NCBI GenBank assembly: GCA_946894095.1
Contig: OX335644.1
Span: 26,641,595-26,705,594, forward strand
Direction of reading: 5' to 3'
From: Incurvaria masculella
Lineage: Eukaryota; Arthropoda; Insecta; Lepidoptera; Incurvariidae
Length of the DNA: 64,000 nucleotides
The position numbers were made by a program, and so were the translations under genes. This document shows positions 33,401 to 45,400 of this stretch, piece after piece. The notes beneath the pieces are model-generated. The model was not told where the DNA came from. It saw only the letters and a program-made list of their open reading frames with translations, and searched no databases. The first letter of the stretch is position 1, and every line of letters starts with the position of its first letter.

Positions 33401-36400
33401 CACGATCCGTCAGGCGTTCGTGCCGTTCGGGCCGATCAAGTCGATCAACATGTCGTGGGACCCGGTGACGCAGAAGCACAAGGGCTTCGCATTCGTCGAG
33501 TACGAGATCCCGGAGGCGGCGCAGCTCAGCCTCGAGCAGATGAACGGCGTCATGCTGGGCGGACGGTGAGTGTTTAGCATGCAGGACGACTGTATGGAAA
33601 GGTCCTTTGCCTACCCACTGACAAAAACATTAGAGCTGTCTATGCTTTTGATCTGTCAGTGTGTGACAGAATGATTCGGAATTCGGTATTAGGTGTGTGC
33701 TAGCAAGGGAAGGTGTTGGTAATTATGACTTTTCACCAGTAAAAATAGGCTGGTGTGTAGTGTGCTTTTTGGTAATTACGATTTGAGTGCCACGCAAACG
33801 TGAATTGTCAACAACAACGCAAAAAGTGTGTCTCCAGGACCAAGGAGCGTCAAAGCCCTATAGACTAGGAGGTCGCGACAAAAATGGTAACGATAACGTA
33901 AATCGCTGAAACTGGGTTCAAGGGATAAAGACCAACCCTCTGAAGCGAAATGTGTCAGTCTGCCTGTTCCAAGTGGTTGAGTTACGTAGATAAGGCGTCT
34001 GAAAAAGTAGTTATGGTGACAAAAAATATATATGATAAGGTAAATGGATGCAAATGATGGAGCATAAAAGTATCAGTACATACTTGCTTAGCGATACAAA
34101 AACTGAACAAATTTTTGGTGCATTTCGTAGTTATAGACGATTTAGGTTACAGAAATAACTTTAATTATATTTAAGGATTTAATAAAAAAATCTACTGGCT
34201 ATTGTTGTTTCATTAATAGGTATCAATGTTTCCAGACAATCAGTATATTTATCAGCAGGTACATACAAACATTTATTTTATATAGTCAATCTAGATAACG
34301 CAACCACTTGGCATGTGCAGACCGACATATTTAGCATCAGAGGGTTGACCTCTAACATGTGAGCCCAGATTCAGCCATTTACCTTATCGTGACCAAAAAT
34401 GTCGTGACCTCCCGGAATACTAATTCTAATTGGCACCACTTCGTAAAGACATGTCGGCGCCTTCAGACACCCCTACATTGAGCAGCGTTCCCATCACTCT
34501 CAACCTGTAAATTGTCCTTTGATCGTCTTGAGAGTGACCTTGTGCTACATACGATTGTGCGCGTTGTTTCCAGGAACATCAAGGTGGTGGGTCGACCGTC
34601 AAACATGCCGCAAGCGCAGGCCGTCATCGACGAGATCCAGGAGGAGGCGAAGCACTACAACCGCATCTACATCGCGTCCATCCACCCGGAGCTCACGGAG
34701 GATGACATCAAGAAGTGAGTGCACGCAATCGTACAGTCGCGGACGGGTACAGTTGCCACTGCCAACTTGAACGTTTCATAGCAAAACAACTGTGCGATGG
34801 GGACGTCTAAATGGGTCATTCTCACAAAAGTGGACAATGTCACGTACATGAATGATTTAGCATTAAAAATATACAATTTAAATGAGTAAATTTTTTATAT
34901 TAGTATATTTCTGACTTATTATCTTATCATTTAAATTGAGAAATTAAAAACTCAAAAAATTACCTATTATTTTTACTGTGAAGATGTAACAAATCATATT
35001 TCCTGTCGCGTCACAAACCCACCTTATAGACTTTCGAATTTTATAAGTTAGGTTTATGTACATTTTTGAAATCATTCAATTCAACATTTGCGGAGAGAGA
35101 CTAATCAAAAAGTAACTTGTAATTTTTAAAAACTCACTAAAAGACAATAACATCCTGTTCAAACTGTTAATATCTGCGTGATGAGAATCACAGTCATTTT
35201 CCTGCCAGACTTCTAAGTGTAAGAAAAACCGTTTTTTTGTCATCTCGGGAACGAATACTCGGCGTCATAGGGAGAAAGAACCAGAGATCTTTGCGCATTC
35301 ATAGTCGCTGGGGGCCGCAATTTTGTCAGTTGGCCGCTAGTGTCACTAGGAGTTGCACATGTGGGTGAGGGTCAGACAAACTATCATTAGTCTGTGCCTT
35401 GATAATTTTGTTATTAAACGTTTTAGAATAGTATGATTTTCTGTGGCGAATACACATCTCAAGGTATGTTATTTTATTTGTCTTTTGCATGTCTAAAACA
35501 TTTCACAATTTTTTCTTATTAATTTAAACACAAATTCATCATTTTCCTGGCGTCATTCGTCTGTCAAGAAGGGAACAGGAAAATGATGGAAACAACAGGA
35601 AAGTTACGAATTAGAAAAAAAATTACTAATGAGTACTCATAGTACATAGTACGTACTATGAGAACACATTTTATTATTATTTAAGAGACAAAACAACTAC
35701 ATAACTTCCAGAATTCATCGAAATATATCGCTAGTATGGGTATAAGGATTTACGCTGTGACTGGACATGGATGATTAATAACGCACTTAGTGTCAATTTA
35801 TTAGCCCAACACATCACTTAGCAACTAGGTGCCATGCCAGGACCATCCTTTTATTGCACAGCTACATTGAACTGCATAACAGTGAAGCAGTTATGGTTCC
35901 TAGAAAAAGAATACAAGTGAAGAAATCCTTGTATGAAAAAGAATACTAGAGAAGCAGAGGTACCAATGGATTAAAAATGACCAACAACAGATTAAGAATT
36001 TAAAAATAAATAAAATAGAATACTACATCAGTAAGACAGAAAAAGGGGGAAATAAAAGGTATTTCGGGGTTGACTAAAAGAGAGAAAAGACATAAAAGAA
36101 GAAAAAAAAATAGATAAATATCGTAGAAAGAAAAATCAATTAGAAGAAATAAAGCAAAGGCTGATAGCAAGTAATACACCCCCTGATTCCGATCCAGAAA
36201 ATTAGGGAGGAATACATGTAGCAAATGTAAATGTATCTGATAATCTGGGACAAAATCCACTTAACAGCCACGCTTTCCAGATATACAAGAAACTGTGAAA
36301 TTGCTTGGGGGTAATTAGCATCATAAAATAATCGATCATCAGTGTCCACGGCTTCCGGGCAGAAGGGCCATTATTGCGCGACGTAAGGCACTGTTTAATA

Positions 36401-39400
36401 GGCAACAAAACATGAAAATAATAAGCACTGTGAGCAGAGTTTAAGAAATAAATCAGTGCTCACAGAATCAAACTGAATTGAGTAATGAAAGCAAATCGAA
36501 AGCAAAGAGCCCAAATTCCGAAGTCAAATAGATTTTTTAAAACTAAACTCGAATACCAGAAATAAAAAAAATAACATCTTTTTTGTGAAGTTATGAAAAC
36601 ACATTTGAAAAGTCAAAAAGAAAAAGCAGTTGCAAATGTTGTAAGTGGTATACTAACAAGTAAGTACGGAGCATTAACAATGGAAAAAATCCTGACACAA
36701 AATTTATCAGAACAACGACTGCGACCATTATTGACATTAATGGGAAAAAAATCAGATAACAACTGAAGTACGAAGGAAAAAAAGCAGGCTTACCTCAGGC
36801 AAAAAGAAACAGTGACTCTCAATAGGAACGTAAACGTCACTTTCCTGTCTGTAATAATTTTCCTGCCATATTTTGTAAGCATATTAATAATGATAGAGTT
36901 TGTAAAAAAATATCTGTTGTAATTTTTAATAAACCATTAATTATTTACAGAGTTTTAATAATTATCCTGCTAGTGGTAAATTTACTGCCCGCTTTTTGTC
37001 ATTTTCCTGGATGTGAAGTCATTTTCCTGTGGGAGAGTTTGAAAAAAAGGTTATAAAATCTGTAAAGATTAGAAAAGTGTCTGGTCAGCTACACTAATTG
37101 TTTAATTCGAACACACTGAATGTATCTAGACTTGCTTTTCTGCGAGATTCGTTAAATTTTATCATGATTTTTTGGACTGTGATTTTGTCCACTTTTGTGA
37201 GAATGACCCAAATGTTGTTTTTTTTTTCTCTTATGCTGAGATTCAAAGACAGTTCTTGGATCTTGAGACGATTGTCAAGAATTCCGACTGCCAAATTTTA
37301 CATTACTTCTGTACATTTTATGTCAAAAATGACAGTCGGAAGATATGAGAAGACCCTAGAACTGTCTTTGAATCCCAGCAGGACAAGCAGCCTGATCTAA
37401 TATGTCAAAATCTTATTTTTAATTTCTTTAAGTAGATTTAATTTTGGTTTGTATGTCACTGTAATTTGAATTAACTGATTTCTTGTTTTATTTTCTATCA
37501 TAATGAGTGTGCAGACGATTTTTGTAATGAAAATAGAGAAATATTGCCACTAGTTGACACTATGATGTAGAGCTATAGAAGGAAACTGCTGTTGATGTGG
37601 GAGGTCTTTGATATTGTTAGAATATTAATGCAGTTATTAAAATACCTGCAGTTATGTATGGAAGCGAGAGTTCAGTATAACAGAGGAGGCACAAATGTAG
37701 AATAAAAGCAGTAGAAATGCATTTTTTGAGGAAAGTATACGGAGTTAATCTAACGGACGAATTTCGACATGAATGTGTTAGAGAGCAGTTTCACTTGAAA
37801 AATGATCTTGTGAAGAGAGTCCAGAAGGGAGTGTTGGGATGGTTTAGACATATGGAATGAATGGGTGACGAAAGAATGACCAAACAAATTTACAGAGCAG
37901 AAGTTATAAGGAAGCTATAACAACTACCTTTGTCTATACACAGCGTGTTCGAGGCGTTCGGTCCGATCACCTACTGCAAGCTGGCGTACGGCTCGTCGGC
38001 GCACAAGCACAAGGGCTACGGGTTCATCGAGTACGAGACGCTGCAGTCGGCGCTCGAGGCCATCGCGAGCATGAACCTCTTCGACCTCGGCGGCCAGTAC
38101 CTCAGGTGGGCGCAGCCACCATAGACGGATCGCTGTTGTTCAACGATTACCTGTTTATTAATCTTTTACCATCCCAGCGAGGAAGGACTGTGCATCTGTA
38201 CATGGATGGCTAATACCACACCCAGTCATGATATTAACCCAGCACACTGCATTCCCGTAGGAATTAGGTGCCATGCGAGGACCTTCCCTTTATGAGCACG
38301 TCTACATTGAACTGTTTCCATCCAGTCATCCAACTGACAAATTTTCATTGCTGTTTCGACCATCTTTTTATTCATCGTGATGGTACGAACCCAGACGGGT
38401 TTAATCTTACAACCTAGGGGAAGGGGACCTACAGTTTCCTATAGATTCCGAACAGTTTTCTATAGATTCCGAACCATGTAACGGCCGAAATGCTATTATT
38501 CAGCTCGGAGAGAGAAAGTGGTGCACGTATGGGGCGGGGATATGAACCCAGACCTCTGGGATGGAAGGCAAGTCCAACCACCCCTGAGCGTTAAAAAATA
38601 GCCGAGGTGTTAATAAAACAGAACCTTTGTAACAAACTACTAGAAGGTGTAGTACAATCCCCATCAATAAACTCATTTAAAACCAACCTGGATGGATATT
38701 TAAAAAAAGTACAGTGGAAAAATAAAACCTACCAAATTTTATCAAAACCTTATCAAATAAAAGAAACTGGAATATATTGAAGCTTATCAACCTGTTAAAA
38801 AAATACACCATTTTTTAAAATCGATGTGAACTAACAAAACCAACATGTACATACAAACTTCGGCTGCTCGTTCATTACAAATAATAATAATAATCATTTA
38901 TTTTTCTGCAGGGTGGGTCGCGCGATCACGCCGCCGAACGCGCTGACGGGCCCCACGCCCGCCTCCACCATGCCCACGGCGGCCGCCGTCGCCGCCGCCG
39001 CCGCAACCGCCAAGATCCAGGCGATGGACGCCGTCGCCAGCAACGCCGTCGCGCTCGGTGAGCACTCGCACTGTTCGGTTCACTCGAGGCTCCGTCTAAA
39101 GGTCCCTTGACTTTCCGTCTATACAACATTGACAGCTACCAGTAGTCTTTCGGTACTGTCAGTGCTGTAACCAGCGGGTATGGACGGACGGGAGTATTTA
39201 TTTATTTATTTGATGAACGAGCAGCCTAAGCTGATGTGTTCATGTCTGGGTTCACTGGTGCTTTGTTATTACGGTTACTTTAGTTTAGTGTTTTTAGAAA
39301 CCGAAACCCGTTTATGTAGGCGCAGCGTACCCACTTTTACGCGCCGACGAGCGTTTGCTAACAAATTCATTTACTAATGATTTTCTCGAGCTCCAATGAC

Positions 39401-42400
39401 ACATAAGAACTTCACAGAACACTATTTAGTGCAACGAACATTCAATGTTGCGAGTCCCAAATTCGTAAGCGTTCTAGCTACAGTAAGACGTTTTGGACTA
39501 ACTCATGGCCACGCCGCCACCATACAGTTAACAGAACTTTATTTTCAGAAGGAAGTGTGTAGACAGCAATATTAGATCGAAACCATTTCGTAAGACTTCA
39601 ATTGTTTAGTGAGCTTGGTGGAGATTGTCAACGTAAGTGCAACGGATAACTTCTCACCATGGCGATGTCCACACAAAATTGCTATGTCTTGCGTTTCGCG
39701 GCTCGTAGCTTAGTTGCGCAGGGACTGGCCTTGCATCGTTCGAAAGCCCATGGGCGTCCTGGTGCACTCCATATGCCGCTTTGACCATAAAACATATTCT
39801 GTCTCAGTCGTAAAATCTTTCTACAGCAAATATTTTTGTTCCCATTAGGTGAAACTATTTTTTAATATAATGAACGCATATGTTTGTCACCAGGTTTGAC
39901 GAAGCTGAACGCTTTGGGGATGCCGGCGTCGGCAGCGCTTCCGTCGCTCGCCGCCGCCATGCCGCCCAGCCTCCACACCAGTGCGTTCTTTGTTCTTACT
40001 ATTGTTACGTTTGTGGGGTAGGGATCGATGGAGGCAAAAACACAAAAAAAACCATATTCCTTTAATTGAAAGTGATACATGCAAACATACACTACTCTCG
40101 TTCGTTTATCGTTAATAATATTGTTCCATGGGTCAAGCCTGAGGTTCTCTGAAGAGGATGTACGTAGGGTCTCACTTTGTGTTCTATCGTCTCTACCGTG
40201 GAGAATGTTCGCCGGAGTTGCAAAACCTTGTCTCCCCATCCCCTTTCTATTATCCCTCAACGTGAAAGAGCCAGGGAATGCACCCATTAGTTTTCGATAC
40301 TCCAAAATTAAGAACCAATCAATCCTCTGCATCCGTTATCTAGAGTATTGGTCAACTATGATATGCAATGCCTGCCGAGGTATGTATTACCGGCAGGTCC
40401 TCTACACAGTGGTATGTCCTAATCCTACATACTGTTTCTATCTTCCTGTCAACTCTAAGCTTCTTAACGTTGTCAAACTATCTGTAATGTTTTTCTTTAC
40501 AGGTATAAACATTCCTGGCATCCAACGAATACCAGGAATACCCACCGTGCCGGAAATCATGCCGCTGCCACATATGGCCAACGCGAGTGAGTTGTAATCT
40601 GATTTTAAAATTATTAAAAAAAACTGGTTTTGTCTTGACCTTCATCTGTAGCACAATTTGAACCTACAATCTTTGAATTTCATGTCCACTGCTCTACCAG
40701 CTATCCAGACAATTATGTCAGACAATAAATTTATCGATTATTTTCGAATTTACACAACGCTCCACAAATCTACTGCTAGATGGCGCTGATTTCGCTTATT
40801 AATCGCTACGACATTTTTGACTGCAATAATAACCTAATCACTAGCGTCCTTCAGTGCTATCCATTATTTGCAATAGAAATGAATGGTGTGTCATTTCAGG
40901 TATAAACATTCCCGGCATTCAGCGGATTCCGGGCATCCCGACGGTGCCTGAGATCATGCCGCTGCCGAACCTCGCGAACCTCCTGCCCAACATGCCCTCG
41001 GTGCTGCCCACCATCCCCAACGTACTGCCGGCCATGCCACAGGTGGCGCCCGTCATCCCGCCTCCCGGCATCGCAATCCCTGCGCCCATCACTGTCAACG
41101 TGAGTGTCTTCGGTCGACCGTGCTTGAGATAGTGTTGCCACGGCAATTTCCAATGTCCTCCCAGCCATGCCGAGGGTGGTGCTTGTCATTCCACCACCTG
41201 GCATCGCTATACCGGTGCCGTAGATGAATGATAGTAGGAAAAGATTGCTAACATCATACAAGTGTTGAATAGGGATAATGAAAGTCAATAGATATCAATT
41301 ATCGCTTCACGGTCGATTATACATGCATACATGTCACATTCCTTGGAATAAGCGACGTATATGCTTAGCGTGAAAAAGTTTATTTAATCAATTAAATTGT
41401 TTATTTACGAGATGACATCACTTAATTTAGAGTTTAAATGCTGATCGAGTGCTGGGAATGTAGGGTTATTGCCGCCAGGGTTAAGAAATACCATGTTCAC
41501 AGCTTAGGAAAGGACTTTCCCGTTCCATCAAACTATTTCACTTTGGAATCTTTTGTCTGCAGTCTGCGACGCTGGCCGCGATGAAAGCGGCCCAGCCTAA
41601 GCCGATGGCGGCGGCGGCGCCCGTCGCAGCGCCCGTGCAGCTCGCTACGCCCGCAGCGGCGCCCAGCAGCAACGGAGCACCCAGGTACTCGTTCTGCCTA
41701 CATTCTTTGACTGTCTGGAGATGAGCACTCTCCAATTTGATGGTCAAGATCTACAAACATGTGTAGATCATAACACGAATAGGATGCTAAGCCCTGATTG
41801 CACGAAGAGACGGCCGAGTTAATCAATGTTCAAACACGTCACTTTTAGTGAACCGCATGGAGTTCCCTCCATACTGTCCATACAAAGTGACGTGTTTAAT
41901 CGTACGTTGACGTTGATTTTGATTTTTTGTCCTTTCGTGCACTCGGCCCTAAGTGAAACATTCAATTTGTGGTTTTTTTTTTTTATATTTATACACACAA
42001 GTACAGATAATCATCAATATCAAGAAAAGGGCAATAACATGGAAATAGTTAACTAAAATGTGAAACAAAACTTTTTAACTGTACGAGAGGCTGGTAAGAC
42101 ATATCGTATTCCGTCACTTAAACTGACCACATGGCTGTTTTATATGTGGCATTTTCAGTCCTGCCATATTTGGGTAGCTCTCAAAAGTTTGAAATCCATG
42201 GATAGCATTAATATCTTTTAAAATTAAAAACCATAAAACAAAAATTAAAATGACAATAATATTAAAAAGAGAAGAAAAAACTGGCCAAGTGCGAGTCGGA
42301 CACGCACACAAAGGGTTCCGTACCATTGTGCAAGATTTAAAAAAAAAAACAAGTTTACAAGTTGGCCCCCCTTTATTTTTTATTATTTTATAATTTTACC

Positions 42401-45400
42401 AATTTGTTGTTATAGCGGCAAAATAAATACATAATCTGTGAAAAGTTCAGCTTCCTACCTGTTACGGTTCATGAGATACAGCTCTGTGACAGACGGACAG
42501 ACGGACAGCGAAGGCTTAGCAATAGGGTTCCGTTTTCACCCTTTGGGTACGGAACCCTAAAAATATGTACTTAGTGTGTGTATTATTCGAGGGGGTGTAT
42601 GTGAGAGTGAGAGGGTTAGGATGACAAGTTGTTCACTTGCCGGTTCCTGCAGTGACCAAATTTGACCAGACCCACCGTAACAGTGGTCTATAGGAAAACC
42701 CCCACTAAATTCTTGTACAGATATTCATACCTTTCTACTGCAATGTAGAGTAGTTGGACCAGGTCCAACAGCGCTATGCTCATCGGCCGTAGGGCGCCCT
42801 GTTACACCGAGTGTCTGAAGAAGACTCTAACCTAAAACTGATGCCAAATAGGACTAGGGTGTCTCACTAATCTTGGCTGGGGGCTAGCTGCGTTTCCTTT
42901 GCTCGCAGCTCGCAATCGTCGAAGTTTCATGGTTGCCACTAAATACTCCACTACCCGTGCTGCCTGTGTCTCTCATAAAATTGATCCAAAAGGCTGAAAG
43001 TATATGTCAAAGCCTGCAGGGGGAAGCACAGACTCAAAAAAACTACAGACAACGGTCACAGAGACTTTCGGCTAGGCAATGACACTTACCTCAGTCGTAA
43101 TTTTATTGGTTCCTACATTTCCGTCTTTGCTAAACTAAACGGACATAACTCTTATTTGCAGAGGCACACAGAGCCAGCAGGCGAACCTTCAGCGCAAGCT
43201 GCTGGAGGGCGGCTCGCCGGACACGTTGCAGCAGCAGGAGAGCCTCTCCATCTCGGGCCAGTCGGCGCGCCACCTCGTCATGCAGCGCCTGATGCGCAAC
43301 CGCGCCTCCAGGGTGCTGCTGCTCACCAACATGGTGAGTTTTTGAGATTACCGCGGTCGTTAGACATGTTTGAAAAATGTTACGGCTTTTCACGCGGCAG
43401 GAAGAGACATGTCGTCTGCTGCGCACGAGCGTGGCGGATGCCTCCTTGACAACGGGTTGAATGATTAGCTCGAAACTTCGGAGAATGTGTCTTCCTGCCG
43501 CGTGAAAAGCCGTAACAATATTCAAAGATAACATGGTGAGTGTCATGTGCCGAGCTCGTGTCGCTCGGTAGGAGCCCGTTGAGCCAGTCAACGCTATATT
43601 TCAGTTCATTTCTTTAAACTTTTGGTAGTCAAACTATACTAATTTATGTCACAAACGGATAGATCCGCGGATTCGATCTAATCAGTAAAGAAGAACCCGC
43701 AAAAAAAACTTCACTGGTTTACATAATTGTTCAGTCACAATAATGACATACACCTAAGTGTGTAATCTAAATGCTACTGCCAACAATTCTTTGGTAGAAC
43801 AGTTTGAGACAAAGTAGAGAAACAGCAACCCTCAGTGTAAATGGATTAAAAATACAAATTACTTAACTAACTAAGTTGCTAATACAATAATATTTATAGT
43901 ATTACAATTATTCTCTGGTGTGAAAGGGCACACTTCGACTATCTTTTCATCCAATTCGATGGTATCAACCCGGGTGGAATATTTTTACATGGATTCCGAA
44001 CACTGAAGAGAAAGGAAGAAGTGGCATGCGTCGTTATCGCATCTCCGCTATATGGTCAAAATGACCATATAATGGTATGGGAATCTGGCGGCGCGTTGTA
44101 TGTCACACAGTCGAAACATCGCCACCACACGCATATGTGCTGTAAAATTGAGTTCGCTAAGTCAGTTCCCACCTACACAAACTCTCTATAAGTCTGCGAT
44201 TATGTTTGTATTTGGCATGTACGTTTAAGGTGGCCCAACCCGCCCATCTCCCCATACAAAAGGGGAAAGAAGATCACGCCCATATTTCTTGTCAGAGATC
44301 CAAAATTTTGCTCAAAATAGCTTTATTTGATCGAACTAGATGTCTGATGACCATTGGCATTGTAAAATTATGTTTGGTTTCTAAGTTATAAGGTCCGAAA
44401 GTTCGAATTTTTCGCGCGTTTTATACGATAACTTTGGAGGTGGATTACGCAATGATAAAGTAAGAACATCGTAAAAAGATTAGTCATCAGACATAGCTTA
44501 TTTAATCAAGATTTATGATCTATTTGTTTTTTGTTAGATTTTTGACTACAGCGGTCGTGGTTTACTTTTAGCTATAAGTCGTTTTGAAATTAAAATTTTC
44601 GTAAATCTTACCAAATCATACACTATGCACATTGTCTTTTTTGTGGACATGTTGCATCTTCCTCATCACGGAGCCTGTCTTGTTCTTTGAAACAGAGAAG
44701 GTCCCAGAGCGCAACAGCACGGTTTTGTACTGTGCCCGCGAATGAGTTAGGCCCGCCGGGTTGGGCCGCCTTAAGAACGGCCCGTAAGCTATGCTCCCCA
44801 TACAAACGTAGTGTACTAATCATTGGGAAACCGCTATTCCAATTAAATTGATATTTAATATCTAATATCAGGTAACAAATATGTGTGTCTGCATGCTTTT
44901 GTTTTTTTGAAAAATCCAAACCGAATGAAATGAAAGCAAAAAGAAAATCTTCATACGAATTTTGTTTTCTCTGTGGCTTGGCCCAGAATACATTTACCGA
45001 AAAAACAAAGACATGCAGACATAGATATTTGTAGCCTAATATTAGATACCAAATATAAAGTAAGTTGGAACAGTGGTTTTCAAATGATTAGTAAACTACG
45101 TTTGTATGGGAGGTGAAATTTTCTGATGCTTACGGGCCGACCTTAAGTTCGATTGGTAGTTTTTGAAAATTGGAGACAGCAGGTCCCATAGTGGCGCGCT
45201 TGATGCCATATCTCCTTACTTTTTATCTATGATTCCGAACCATGGAATACCTTTCATTCGTTACAAAACGCACTTATCCAACTGAGAAAGAGAAATAAAG
45301 TGGTGAATGAACGGTGTGGGGATTTGATCCCATGACCTGTGGCATGCAAGGGAATTCCCCGCATACCTGATGTGGAGCCGCTCAACTGAGCGTTGTCAAC

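Noticed and set aside
36000..36408. Minus-strand open frames rich in Phe/Leu/Tyr
   Set aside because: Antisense of the Lys-rich relic ORF of the AAAT transposon.
40896..41288. Minus-strand open frames over exon B
   Set aside because: Their repetitive Met/Gly/Thr content mirrors the Pro/Met-rich coding strand; splice sites and phase support the plus strand.
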